Below are positions 10,155 through 21,753 of a stretch of 64,000 nt of DNA, one piece after another. The DNA comes from Eutreptiella sp. 'Long Island Sound 2002' (lineage: Eukaryota > Euglenozoa > Euglenophyceae > Eutreptiales > Eutreptiaceae). Within the stretch, counting starts at the first letter, position 1. The number at the start of each line of letters is the position of its first letter. The translations under genes and the position numbers were made by a program. The notes beneath the pieces are model-generated. The model had not been told where the DNA came from. It worked only from the letters and a program-made list of their open reading frames with translations, and searched no databases. The DNA is taken from contig OZ038385.1 in assembly GCA_964036045.1 (NCBI GenBank), positions 4,030,001 to 4,094,000 on the forward strand, read 5' to 3'.

Positions 10155-11962
10155 GTGAAGTCTTTTCGGAAGGGCCCACCGCCAGAGAAAGCAAAACTAA
10201 AGAGGTGGTGGACTTACCTGAGCCAGTTCAGGTTGACACTTCATCATATCCCTGGTATAAAAAATGAACTGTCTGACTATATATCGCGCAATAACTTCGA
10301 TGCGCTTATAGGTGAGAGCTCTGAGGCGCTCGCCAAAGAGGCTTTCCAGCGTATGGATGTCCAACTTGACCTGTCCATGCGCACTGCTGGAATCCTGGAG
10401 GGCTGGAGTCTAACCGACTATCAGTCAGAGTATAAAGAAATTCTCCAAACCCTCAGCACTGGTCTCGAACCCCGTGTCATTGACGGGCACCAGTGGTATA
10501 AAAACAATCAGTACCTCTTCTACGAGGACCGGATTGTTGTGCCTGAGGCACGACAGGATGGGTGCCTACAGTGGTCCCATCTCAGTTCTGGTCACAGTGG
10601 GGCTAATCGCTCAGTGGACTTCTTCCGTGAGGGTTTCTACTCTAGTCCAATCCTGACTGAACTGAGGTCGCGTATGCAGACCATTGTGGATGCTTGTGGA
10701 TGTCATGCCAGCAAGCAGAGCGACAGTAGTGATAGGGGCCTGATTTCCAGCTTACCCATACCCTATTGTGCTAACTCTCTTCTCTACGTGGATTTCATCC
10801 ACGGCCTACCACGCTTCGGCGGCTATGATAGTTGCCTAGTGGTCACCTGTGGTCTATCTCGCTTCACCTGTGTCTTCCCTTGCAATAAGAAAATCACAGG
10901 TGAGCAGACTGTGAAAATGTTGGTCGAACAATGGTTCGAACCCTATGGAGCACCTAAGCAGGTGCACTCTGATGAAGATGTACACATCCGCAGTGACACT
11001 GGGTGGTACAAACGAGTGCTAAATGCCCTCAATGTGGAGGTAACCACAGGTGTGCCCTATACCCACACGTCTAACCCTCTCTGTGAGAGACAGAACCGTG
11101 TGGTGGGCAAAACTTAAGAATCCTGATGAAACAGGAGCGTACCAAGGACTGGGTACGCCTAGTGCCCTGGGCAGTGCTGACCATGAACTCACAGCGGAGC
11201 TCCTCTACGGGTTTCACCCCCGACGAACTGTTCCATGGAGGACGACCTGCATGGTTCTTCTAAACCCCCTTTCCTGAGGACTTCAGGAGCCCTGTGGGAG
11301 ATTGGCTGGAACACAAGCAGTCTCTGGCTAACCAGGCTGGGACTAACCTGAGACACATTCGTGACCGTGAATTGAGCCGACGGAACCGCCTACGGCGACC
11401 TGCCAGCTTCAAGGTTGGTGACCTTGTTTTGGTCCACCATTCCTGCCTACCCTCCTGGCCACGTAACTGTCTACAGGACCCTTATTTTGGACCCTATCGT
11501 ATCATCAGGATAGATGGATCCAGGATCCATGTCAGGTGCAGTCCACGTCTAGGTTGTGAACTGCTGTGTGCACCTAAACAGTTGAGGCAGAATCACTCCC
11601 CTGATGATTTGTCTTGGAATGAGTGGCGCCTCAGCGACAGTGAGGTCGAGCGTATAGACCTAGAGAACGCTGCCAGTCCAGAGGAGGCAGACGAACTCGA
11701 AGAGATGACTGCCGATGAGATGGCAGTCGATGGTTACTACGTGGTTGCAGGTATTGCTGGCCACGAGTATAAACAGGGCTGGAAATTCCTAACCCTGTGG
11801 GATGGCTATGGGTTATCTGAGGCGACCTGGGAACCTATGTCAGCCTTCATACAACCAGATGGCAGTATCAACCCCATCTTCCGCTCCTATCTCGTTGAGA
11901 ACAACGAAGGGCAGCTATTAACCCGTGCTGAGACTCTTTCCCAGCGTAAAAGGAAAACCTAA
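10155..11962 (+). pseudogene. pol: Gypsy RNase H end, integrase and chromodomain, broken (G2 copy 1)
   Basis: The fragment starts inside RNase H (KRWWTYLSQF, HHIPGIKNELSDYISR). The integrase zinc finger follows (HLSSGHSG, then CGCHASK). Its core has LLYVDFIHG, VHSDEDV and SNPLCERQNR; the second Asp of SDED and the Glu are 35 residues apart, so the triad is still visible. A chromodomain follows (YYVVAGIAG, LTLWDGYGLSEATWEP). Two lesions break it. A single-base loss near 11106 shifts the frame after NRVV, where copy 2 continues as EQNLRILMKQ. A TAA at 11261-11263 replaces the Lys codon seen in copy 2. The usual N-terminal part of pol is absent. It cannot make a working integrase, and transcription or function is not suggested by anything seen. 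Confidence 0.88.
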
Positions 11963-12716
11963 TTTCCCTGTGTTAGTCTACTGACTGTGTTCTAACCTCA
12001 CAGGTGCAGTGAGCACTCTTGTGCAGACGTGCCTGTGTATGGGTGTAAGAGCAGTTGTCACAGTTGCCCCGCATTGCATCGCAGGACAGGACCGTTAGCC
12101 CCCCGTGACAACCACTCCCTGGCCGAAGGCCATTGGTTTTTCACAGACTACTGCATAGTGAGCACTGCACTGACCCTGTTTGTGCCCTGCAGACCCATGC
12201 CTATGGTTTCCAGCGTGGACCAGGTGGCCGCTTATCAGGTTTGCAGCCACCCAGCGAGTGTATGCCTTGTTGACCATGTGTTGCATGGGGACTGCCCTGA
12301 TGTAATGGCCTTGGGGAGCCAACGAAGAACGGTGGCTTACTACACCAGGGGGGAATGACAAGCAGGTGTTATGAGGCAAGGTGTGTCTTCCCTCCTTGGG
12401 GACAAGGGAGCCCACAGTTAGGACCCCTGACTGGTCCAGACCCATGGGGTTCTACCCTTCCTTACAGGGTTTACCATACCCCTATGTGTGCTACGTATGT
12501 CTGTGTGTGTCTCACTTCTCTCCCTGGCGTGGCTCCCGGAGACCGGGCTTCGCTGACGTCGGACCGAAGGTCCTAATCAGGTACTATTACCACTCCTATG
12601 GTGCCCAATTTCTGTGCTGGCGCCTATCCTTGGGGCAAGACGGCAAAAGCCCCGCGTACTAGAGGGGAGGGGTGGCCAAGGGTGCTAAGGGCATACAAAA
12701 TGCCCATTTTTGCTAA
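11963..12716 (+). other. G2 downstream non-coding region, shared with copy 2
   Basis: It matches the reverse complement of about 42287-43035 closely. No gene is seen. The match stops exactly where the TIR element begins and resumes after it. Confidence 0.7.
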
Positions 12717-12950
12717 CACCTATGAATTTACAGGGCTTTTGCCGGCCAAAACCCGCACCGACCGAAACGGTCCCGCAAATGCGCAGGCGCCAGCGATGAT
12801 ACAATTGTTGCGCCGATCCAACCCTGAATTTACGATTCCTTATGGTTTTTGCATCCAGATGTGTGGAATGTTCATTTTTGTTGCGATAGCTTAACGTTGC
12901 CAAACGATTTTGGGTACAACTTAAATATTTGACAATTACTGCCACCAAAT

Positions 12951-13008
12951 CAGTGCGACGTTCAGTGCGACGATCGGTGCTACGTTTGGCGCGACGATCC
13001 GTGCAACA
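12951..13008 (+). repeat. 12-bp repeat array 1, 5' of the gene
   Basis: Degenerate tandem copies of GTGCGACGATCG, about five units, same orientation as the other three arrays. It lies 28 bp upstream of the predicted start codon. Confidence 0.7.
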
Positions 13009-13035
13009 CTTTGTGTGCTGCTTGCTTTTAGCGCT

Positions 13036-13960
13036 ATGGCCGCCGGCAAGGCTGTGCCACCTGCAGAAGCAGAGGACAGCGACTCGTCCGAAGAAGAGGA
13101 AGAAGAGGAGGAAGATGACAGTGACAAGGAAGGAAAAAAGGAAAAGGAGAAGATGAGAAGCGACTCGTCCGAAGAAGGAGAAGATGAGAAGGAAGATGAC
13201 AAGGAAGATGACGAAGATGTCGTTTTCTGGCCAGCAGAACAGTTCACGGTGGCCGTCAAGTACTTCCCTCAACTCCTACAAGTGCTCCACCGCCAACCGA
13301 TGACCAGGTGGGTCACCCTGTCGAAGACACTGTCTCAACTTGCTGCGACTCCTAACAGTTTGACAGATCTGCTGAGTGAGGTTGTGGGAGAGGATGACAC
13401 AAATCGGGAACCTCCAGAATCCTTCACCCTCCTCCGAGCGGCACCGGGAGCTCACGAAGAGGAGTTTTGCGTCACAGTTGCGGAGGAGGACGAAGACTGG
13501 GTCACGGTACTACTGTTGGGCAAGGCAAAGCACTGCCAGATGCATCCCACAAGTATGTTGAAGAGTGGAACGATCGGTGCGACGATCGGTGCAACGATCG
13601 GTGCGACGATCGTTGCGACAATCACTGCGCCTTCCTCTGCGCCTTCCTCTGTGCCTTCCTCTGTCGTCTGTGCCTGCAGAGTGCCCTGTCGTGTCGGACG
13701 TGATTGCGGGTAATGAAGCGTGGCATCTGGCTGCAGAGACAACTTTCAAGGTGCTGCCATCGCGCAAGGAGAAGATGTGTTTCATTTTCTGCTGCACTAA
13801 CCAAAGAGTGAAGGTCCACTGCGAGTCATCAGCGGAGGACCAGCTTGAAGCACTACGGCGTGAGGTGGCGGCCCTTTCAAAACGGTTGGAGACAGTTGAA
13901 GCCCTGGTGCTGGACAAGGAAAAGTCGGGCAAGAAGAGGAAGAGGGGTGACAGTCGGTGA
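13036..13960 (+). CDS. Predicted two-exon gene of the TIR element, acidic coiled-coil protein
   Basis: I do not recognise the family. Exon 1 is 13036-13552, the intron 13553-13679 starts GTATGT and ends in a pyrimidine-rich tract plus CTGCAG, and exon 2 is 13680-13960; splicing joins the frames as THE codon AAG. The product would be about 265 residues. Residues about 15-68 are strikingly acidic (E and D runs with SDSSEE repeats). A globular-looking middle follows, with VFWPAEQFTVAVKYF and WVTLSKTLSQLA. The last 55 residues form a likely coiled coil (LEALRREVAALSKRLE) ending in a basic KSGKKRKRG tail, which could be a nuclear signal. There is no DDE motif or zinc finger. An alternative start is an upstream in-frame Met at 13015. 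The intron consists largely of the element's 12-bp repeats. DNA binding in trans to those repeats is speculation. Confidence 0.55.
13570..13630 (+). repeat. 12-bp repeat array 2, inside the predicted intron
   Basis: About five near-perfect 12-bp units (CGATCGGTGCGA phase). The unit length is a multiple of three, so the array also reads as an open GATI repeat if the intron is retained. Confidence 0.75.
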
Positions 13961-13970
13961 GCTGATGGCT

Positions 13971-14030
13971 ATGACGATCGGTGAACCGATCGGTGTGACG
14001 ATCGGTGTGACGATCAGTGCGACGAACAGT
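13971..14030 (+). repeat. 12-bp repeat array 3, just 3' of the gene
   Basis: About five degenerate units (GACGATCGGTGT phase) starting some 11 bp after the stop codon. Confidence 0.7.
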
Positions 14031-14329
14031 GTTGTAACCACGGACAAAAATAAGCTGGCTTGGCTCGCATAACCTAAGATTGTTCGGACAACATATTGTT
14101 TAAACAGTCGGACCAACATCTGAGTCACATTGTGCCTGGGCTCCGAGATCAGCTTGATCGGTGAACCTATCAGTGCGACGATATGTAAATTGCAGAAATC
14201 ATCACAGCATGATCCGTGCAATGATGTGCAATGCGGTTTGGGCCTCACATAATGCGTAGTATGCCTGATTGCAAGGTTTTTTTTCAAAAAAGTACAACGC
14301 TTTCCAACAAACAAATGCAGGGAAGAAAC

Positions 14330-14386
14330 GGTGCACCGATTGGTGTGATGATCGGTGCGACGATCGGCGCACCAATTGGTGCAACA
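14330..14386 (+). repeat. 12-bp repeat array 4, near the right end of the TIR element
   Basis: About five units, including variants GCACCGATTGGT and GCACCAATTGGT. About 130 bp further right lie two direct copies of GGCTAGACGTTCAT (about 14505-14518 and 14530-14543). Confidence 0.7.
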
Positions 14387-14586
14387 CTTGTTTTAGTACA
14401 TTTTCCTGGGGAAAATACAGATTTCATGTTTTCGTAATAGTCCGACATGTGGCTCAACAAACGGTACGGTGAATGATTAGGATCTCACAATCGGTTGCAA
14501 AACGGCTAGACGTTCATCCATTCTAAGGTCCAAGCGGCTAGACGTTCATAGTTTTGGCCACTTTGTGTCCCATAAAATCGAAGGTG

Positions 14587-17388
14587 AAGGCCAAAAGCTA
14601 ACGCACTCCCCTGCCCACGAGCAAAAGCACGCGGGACAGGGGACTCCACTACACTACACTCACTAACGCCAGCACCAGCCTTCGAAGGCAGGGTGAGCAC
14701 TCATCACTTGCACTCAACACCTGCCAGGCTTGCTGACCCTAACACCTACACACTCTACTGGGAGTTGATGTCAACGAAGTCTCGCGTCCTATTGACCCTC
14801 CTGTGAGAAAGCAAGAGAACGCAGCGCTACTAAGCGACTGTGGCCTAACAGGGACGCCACTACGCGTTTCCCTGTCAGGGCTTGGAGGAAAGGGGTGCTC
14901 AGAGTGCGTGCACAGCGTGGATGGCGGTGAAGTCGGACTGCACTCACTGCAGTTATATGTTTGTGGGATCTGCGCAGCATGTTTTAGCGCTGCTCAAGGG
15001 GACTGCACCAATCTCCCTAACCTTCCCACCTGAAAAGCAAAGGCTGATGGCCTCGGTTTGCGGCTGAGGAACAAAGACTACCTTCACGTATTATACGCTT
15101 CTCAGGTAGCCCTATAATACGCTGTCCTCAAACCTAGGTGCAAGCAAGCAAGCTTAAGGAACTCCACCCGTTCTCTCATAGAACGTGGGGTGGAGCCCCT
15201 GGGTAGCCAAAACAAGAGTTGTACCGTGCGCATTTCGCGTGGCCTACCCTTTAATGCGTCGTATGCATGCACAAGTATGCACTGATCTTAGAATTCCCCA
15301 CTCTTTATCCTAATTTAACCCAACATAACCAAGCACAGCGTGACTCAACCAGGAGGTGAGCTCCTCCTGGGCTTACCTACCTTACTCACCACGCATCATG
15401 TGAATGCCCAGAAGAACACGAGCTCAAAACAACCCTACGCGCTTAAACAAACCTACGGCGAATTATGCACCACCCTAAGCGATTAATGCACTGTGTGTCA
15501 TGCATGCTTCCCTTGTCTTGTTTCCTGCAGAAAGCAGAGAGAGAGTGGGGGTCTGCACAGCGAAAAACAAGCCCAAGCGTTTTAAGCAACCCTACTTTAG
15601 CGCTACGGCAACACAAACACGGGCAAGCACTTTCTTTTCTTACCTGTGAAGAGAGAACAAGGGTGAACTGGGGTACAGGGAAAGCGCCACAGCGTGTGAA
15701 TGCCTCAATTAGGCACATGCATCGCGAGCACAGCGCATATTCTAACCCTACGTGCGCGCTGCGCGCTCCATTCGCATCGCATACCTTTCATTCCTGTTTT
15801 GACCTGTGCAAAGCAACAGAGAGGAGCACCCAAACCCCCAACGAACACAGCGTTGACAACCCTAACGCTTTAACAAAGCCACCAACACGAACGCAATGCC
15901 TGCGTGTGAGATGACACTGGCATACCTGAGAGGTGGGTTGTCCACCTGCGTAGTGTGGGTTGAGTTTGAATACTTTTTCCTTAAGTTTATAAAAATTTTG
16001 ATGCAACTGTGCAAAAATTTCCTTTAGAACTTCAAAAACTACAGCTCATCAAATCTTTTTCACGAGCCGTTTACGCTTGCGCAACTCTGTTTTTGAAGTC
16101 CGCGTCTGTTGCGCTTGTCTGCGACTTTGAGTTTTCGTGTAAAAATGACGATTTCTCGCGTGATTTCGTCAATATCTAGCGATTTGACTTGTTAAATCGC
16201 TACATCTTTCGCGAAACCACAGGAATCACTCCCTGTTGGTTACATTTTCTATTTGTTTCAGCTTCTGGAGATTTGTGTCCTCCATTGGGAGTATTGCTCC
16301 GCCCTGGCCCTTGGTTAGGACGTTTACTAAAACGGTGTTCATACAGCGATGGCTGTCCGCATTAGAGCGTTCGACTGTACCCTAGTGGGCAAGCATATGT
16401 GCTCCAGGGAGGGAGTCCTGGGTTCAAACCCCACTACCCCCAAAATTTTACCAAAAGCTTTCGTCGCCCGCTGGCGGCTTTTGAGGAATGCCCCATGGAA
16501 TGGACATCATTCACGGTACATTACACTGTTTTCCAAGGGTACCTACAGTGTGATAGGCTTCGATGAACTGATGAGGATGTTTTTGGTAAGTTTATTGCAT
16601 TTTCTGAGGTAATTTTGGGAATTTTTGAGCCTTTTTCCTTGGTCCTACTAGCTTAGCTAACTAGTACTCCAGGGGGGAGTAAGAAAAAGTCACTGCCTTG
16701 TCTTTCTTGGAGGGCTTGATCCAGGCCAAGCCCCCCTTAAAACCCTTTTGTTGATGCTAAGACTAACTTAAGTATTTTTATCACTCTTTTGAAGCTTAAA
16801 GTACACTTTCTCAAAGTAACTAGGGTTGTAACCCTAGCCCCCCATGAAGTTCACCCCTACCACTCAACTGAGCGGAGGTATCTTCCTTCATGGAGGATAT
16901 ACCGAAATAAAATAGGCATTTCATGCTTTAGGCCTTGGAGGCTAAGCCTAGTGGTCTCCCATCCCAAGACCCCTATACTCAATTGTTGCTACCACTTCAT
17001 GTGGTTCTACGTTTTAACTGTTTCTGAATTCAGTTGCTTGGCCAAGTCATATTCTGTGTCTGGTCTGACATCTATGCCCCACATTCCTAACCAGCACCAT
17101 TTCACCCAAAAGAGTGCACATGAAGTGTTTGATGCTATCTTTGAGGCTAGAGTCAGCCCAGCTTTCATATAAAATCTTTTGTATTATCCATTTGTGATTG
17201 GACCTTTGTGTTTATACCTGCTTTGTCTATCTGCAGCCCTTCTGTGTTACACTGGATTTCAAACTATTCATTCATTCGATCCACATCCTGTTCTTGCTCT
17301 ACTTGCTCCTTTGGTTTTGGGATTTCATCATCAAAAACCTGCAGGATTTCATCAAAACCTATAGGGCACTAATCAAGGACATCTTTCT
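14587..17388 (+). other. G2 3' non-coding region, inverted copy at 25672-27940 and 41739-42285
   Basis: Long stretches match copy 2 closely on the opposite strand. Short open frames conserved in both copies (for example 16789-17172, matching 25888-26271 on the minus strand) reflect recent duplication, not clear coding. It contains a tRNA-like motif pair at 16371-16442. The site of the LARD insertion in copy 2 corresponds to about 15113-15117 here, which is uninterrupted. Confidence 0.7.
16371..16442 (+). other. tRNA-like sequence with A-box and B-box (pol III-type)
   Basis: TACCCTAGTGG (16378-16388) differs from the TRGCNNAGTGG A-box at one place, and GGTTCAAACCC (16421-16431) fits the B-box. 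Their 43-bp spacing is that of a tRNA. The flanking arms do not pair as an acceptor stem, so it is not a functional tRNA. A tRNA-derived SINE-like piece is the likeliest reading. It is also present in G2 copy 2 at about 26630-26700. Confidence 0.35.
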
Positions 17389-20300
17389 AGATATCACTCA
17401 AATCAAAGTGCAATCTTAAAAAATTAATGTGCTCTACACGATTTGCGACTCGGTTTTTCCAAATTCCCAAATTCGGCGGATAGTCCTTGATTGCTACATA
17501 TTACAGTAATTCAAAACATACCAGTGCATAGCCCGTGCTCTAGGCTATCAATGGGGCCTGATGCTTTTTTCTTATTTCATCACTTTTGTAACATTTTTCC
17601 AAAGTGCTGGATGACAAACGAGTGCCAGCACGGACCGTGTCCTGGACTTGCGCCTAGCTGATGGTCACTGTCGGTCAACCTTTGGTTTCGAGCGAAACTC
17701 AGCAAAGTAGCTCTCAATTTGTCCAACGTAAAAGAGCAAAAATAAATCCTAGCGACCGATGCCGCGACAGGCATTTCAATGTTTGTTTCCTTTTGGCTCC
17801 TTCTGGCAACATCGACATCGTAGTGTCCTTTGCTCAGAGCAGCTTGTGCCCAAATGCCGATTCTTTGTGGATGGCTTGATTTTTGGTCCATGCCTTGGTA
17901 ATTCCGAAACATATGTTGGATTTAATGTGATACCAATTTTTTCGATCATTAATCCTACTGAGTCCCAGAAGACCGTAGTTCTTAAATGGTGGTGTTTGCA
18001 TTGGTGTAAAATACCATTGGATGAAAACAGTTGTGGTAAAAAAATGACTCCGCTGCTTTTTGCAGATGATGTTTTTTCTTCCATAAACTATCACATCTGC
18101 TCATGAAGCTTGAAGCAACTATGTATCATGTACGACCCTAGCCGGACGACCATTGAGAAAATGCATTGTGTTTTTGCTTTGATGATTTTTTTTTTTTGCC
18201 CTTTTGCCATCCGTCGAAGCCTTAATATTGCTGCTGCAAATTAACGGTTGATTTTGAAATGCAAGGATGAAATAGTAGAAAAAAAGAAACCCATGACCAG
18301 GAGAGAGTTTCCAAAAATGACAATACGTGTTGGACGTTTTTAAATGCAGTGGCCTTGGTTGGGCTGGTGGCCAATCAAACGAGCATAGTTGACAAAATCA
18401 GACTTCTGATTGCACCTCATTTGCAAATATGTGCTCACTTCCCGTCCCAACCTACCATCGTGCTTTGCGGGGAAAAAAAATCTGGTTGTATTACTACAGC
18501 AGCAGCAATGTAGTTGCAGCAGGTGAGCAACAAAATCATGCGTGGTTGCCATGCGTGGTTGTATTTACAGCAGCAGAGCATGCAGCAGCAACGTAGTGGT
18601 GTAGCCTGTTGCAGTGCCGCATCGCAGCAGGTCCCTTGGAGGGACATGGGTAGCTACCCCACACGCCAACTGCTAGTTCAACAGATGCATCGATCTCTAC
18701 GAAACCAGAGATGCATTGCTCAGCCAATTCGTGGAAATGGGGCCAGTGTGGGCAACAATGGGCAATGTGCAAAAGCTGTGCTGGTGAGATGATTGCCACA
18801 GCCCACCAGAATTGGGGTGCTTGCGTTTGGCTGCCTCACTCAGATTCGCAATCGGAGGTGTTTGAAAGTGTGATGATCATTTCAGCTTCACTAACTACAG
18901 CACCGCCGGAAGCACAGCAGTGTGGACAGCAGCATGGTAAATGCAGATACACCAAACTGAAGAGGCTCAGGCTCACATGCATTTCTGCAAATTATGTCAA
19001 CAGTTGTCTGCAACACAACAGTTATGATGCAGGTTCTCGAAAACAAGGCAAAATGTTCGTGGACTCCACGAAGTTGAATGTGGCCAATGACCAAACACAA
19101 AGCTAAAGATTTACCCATTCACGAACCGTGGGGTAGGAATGGCAGAGAAGGGGTGGTTGGGCACCGTTTGATATTATCTTGGGCAGTTGAGGTACTTTTG
19201 CAGAGCTCCGTCCTGGGAACATAGGATTGAACGATAGGATGGCGGAAAGGTTCTCATCATGCACACCGCACCTTTCCATTATCCGCAGCATTTCGAAGTC
19301 ACCAATGGCCAGAACGTGTTTCCTCAGCACCTGCGTCAATGTGGCATCCATGTACGGCACCAGTTTCTTGAGGGCAGCAGGATGAACGAAAGAGCAATCA
19401 GCTGCAGCAATCCACAGTGCACCGGACCGCGCACTTCCCGTGTGCCACCAGCGACTATGGTTTGGATGAGATCGGAGCGCAATGCTCAACAACGAACAAC
19501 AAACTTCACACTGCAAAATATCTACGCCTACTGTAGCTCTTGCTTGCGGGGCACGCGAACTCATGATGGACCTTCTTCACTGGACAACTCATAGACACGT
19601 GTTTCGTGCACCCTGCACAGACGACTATCCATACGACACACCTGCGTTTGCGAATCAGCCATTGCCTTCCGCATTTCTCCCAACTTTGAAGCAACCTGGA
19701 CACAACAACGGTTTCGCCCGTGCGTTGAGACATGCGCTGATGGACAGCAGGAGTCAAAGATGCAGCCAATGGTGCTTGCCCCCCTGCTCTCTGGCTGAGG
19801 GTTTTCCGTTTTTGATGGGCGCGTTGTGTTTTTTTTTTTCCTTCCCCGCGTGTACATGGCCAAAAAAGCGGCGTCAAATGGACCCGGGACTGGAGAGCCT
19901 TGGCTTGATATTCGCCACGAAGCGCTCACATGTCCATCCTGTGGGTGACTGAAAGATTGTCCCCATCTTGGCACCCAGCTGCAAGAAATATGCAGATATG
20001 CGTGGTGTAAGATGCAGTAGCACACTGCCTCCAAGCAAGCTCCTGTTAAAAGTTCCCAAATACTTTTAAAAACTTTTGATAACCAAATGTGCAGGATCAG
20101 CAGACAAATCAATAGCAGGCTTCCAAATCACTGAGCATTCAAATGAATAGTCTTGGATCTCCAAAGAAAAGACACCCATCGATAAAACAAACATCATAGG
20201 GAAGAAAAACTCAGAGGTCAAAACTTTTTTTACACAATAGAGATCAATATAGATGTGACATGTATGTGACTCCACAAATTAGGATTTACCGCTTTTTCTG

Positions 20301-20702
20301 AAACTTTCAGTTTCATGTGGTTGTCTAAGTAGCAATCATCATGGACATCTGTCCATTATGAAAAACCTTCAAAAACAACTTTTCTGTCCTAAAAATCCTT
20401 TTCAAAACATGTCTCTTTCCAAACATTCAAGAATAGTAATTGCATCAAAATTCATTTTCAACAGTCACTCATACTGTTACAATTCAACGACCTTTAACAT
20501 CCATTTCTTTTCTTTTTCGCGAATACAGTACAGTAGGCGTTAACTGTAACTTACTGGAAGTTCCAGCGATGGCGCGAAACCAAAAATCACGTCGCTCTCA
20601 CTGCGGCATCTGGCATTTAACAGAAATTTATAACCCGCATCCTGTGGTAACCAAACAGAAAGCAAGGTCCAAAATACAATATCTGAAATGCCCACAATCA
20701 AT
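17389..20702. other. Unassigned sequence between G2 copy 1 and the copia fragment
   Basis: No gene is recognised. Coding-like but unidentified minus-strand stretches occur at 17580-17912 and at 20112-19103. In the latter, one frame ends TGA at 19561 and the next begins ATG overlapping it (ATGA). A GCA/GCT-rich stretch lies at about 18490-18620. These may be fragments of the copia element's 3' flank or of unknown genes. Confidence 0.3.
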
Positions 20703-20704
20703 GA

Positions 20705-21753
20705 TCATGGTAAAATTCCAGAATTCAAACATCGGGTGAGTAATACCGGTGACTTACTTTTAGTCAACTCATCTGCCAGTTGTCTCGATGTATCAATCCA
20801 TTCCAGGTTCTGGATGTCTCCAGCTTCCAAGTAATCTCTGATCAGTGACAGCTCCACAAGCAATCTCCTCTCCGAAACTTGCTTTCTTAGATAAATATGG
20901 TCCCACAATGACGCGCAATCAGTCCGCAATGTCACAGGCACCTGTCCTGTCTTAGTCATTGCCTTCAACGAGTTCGCAAGATGAAAGAGATTGTCCAACG
21001 CTGCAGTACATGAGAGTGTTTCTCCACCAAAGGTACTCTTCACGACTCGTCGCAAGGTTTTGCTCCGCCATTGCAGTGGTGAGAACTTTTCTTTCCCAGA
21101 CTCGTCTTTTGCTGATAATACCCAAATCCAGCCTCCCACAGTACGACCATGTTCTGCATTTCCCCAACTGCTGTCATGATATCCAATGAGCCGTAGCTTG
21201 CCTGTCAGTCGTGGATACCGTAATACCAGAGTTTGTTTTTTCATGGTATTCAATAACTTGTTTGCTTGAATAGCGTGTCTCTCCGTCGGTGCTCCAGTCT
21301 GTTGAGATAACTTACATATTCTGTATGCATGATCAGGACGCGTTGAGGTCGACGCCCAGAGCAATGCTCCCACAATTCCTCGATAATCTGAGTGTTCCTG
21401 TTGTTCATGACAGCGATCCTGTGATCCAGTAGTGTGAGAGATCTCCATTGGACCAATCTTGTCGATATATGTCCGTTGATCCACCAAAATGGACGTCACT
21501 TGACCGTTGTCATCGAGTTCCGTTGATACTTGGAGTCCACAGTAGATAAAATCTTCCCTCCTTTCTTTTACCACAGGAAACAACGCCCGCAGCCTGACCA
21601 ACAACGACTCTTCAAACAACGGATCAGCAGAGCAATACAGGTCATCCACATGTGCACACAACATCGCCAACAAGGAAGAATCATCCGCATACCACATCCA
21701 TGCACACTTGTCGTAAGGTAGCCGAACACCACCAATCGCCACAAAGCCCTCAT
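20705..21753 (-). pseudogene. pol: Copia RT C-terminal part and RNase H
   Basis: It continues the frame after the insertion. It shows LCAHVDDLYCS (the catalytic VDD box), YRGIVGALLWASTSTRPD (copia YRxxVGxLxYLxxTRPD block) and an RNase H with GYHDSSWGN, SKTLRRVVKSTFGGETL and RTDCASLWDH. The C-terminal TSRQLADELTKS matches the copia end motif (ADxLTK). No stop breaks this part; it ends at TGA 20707-20705. It is dead only because the element is truncated and split. Confidence 0.9.

Larger units (their letters stand above)
12717..14586 (+). mobile_element. CACTA-like TIR element carrying its own gene
   Basis: This 1870-bp block is absent from G2 copy 2, which reads straight through from TTTGCTAA to AGGCCAAAAG. 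Its ends are imperfect terminal inverted repeats of about 36 bp: CACCTATGAATTTA at the left and, read inward on the minus strand, CACCTTCGATTTTA at the right, both running into GGCCAAAAC. An AA flanks each side (12715-12716, 14587-14588); the target duplication is short and not fully resolved because of an A run. Four arrays of a 12-bp repeat lie inside. CACC termini, very short duplication and multiple short subterminal repeats recall the En/Spm (CACTA) group, but no transposase is present, so it would need one in trans. Confidence 0.7.
10153..17388 (+). mobile_element. G2 element copy 1 (chromoviral fragment), with inserted TIR element
   Basis: This unit recurs in opposite orientation as copy 2 (25672-47198 minus two insertions). 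Both copies begin at the same base (CTGTGAAGTC, inside RNase H) and end at the same base (GGACATCTTTCT), with unrelated flanks. Without inserts each is close to 5.37 kb. It carries the end of RNase H, integrase and a chromodomain, then about 3.5 kb of non-coding sequence. No LTR pair, terminal inverted repeat or target duplication was found at the shared ends, so the mode of duplication is unknown. Copy 1 is interrupted at 12717-14586. Confidence 0.75.

Noticed and set aside
13015-13713. A single-exon 232-residue protein ending in a GATI repeat
   Set aside because: Splicing at GTATGT 13553 and CTGCAG 13679 removes the repeat and joins to a coiled-coil frame, giving a more coherent protein; the unspliced form remains possible.
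16371-16442. A functional tRNA gene
   Set aside because: A- and B-boxes fit, but the acceptor and anticodon arms do not pair.
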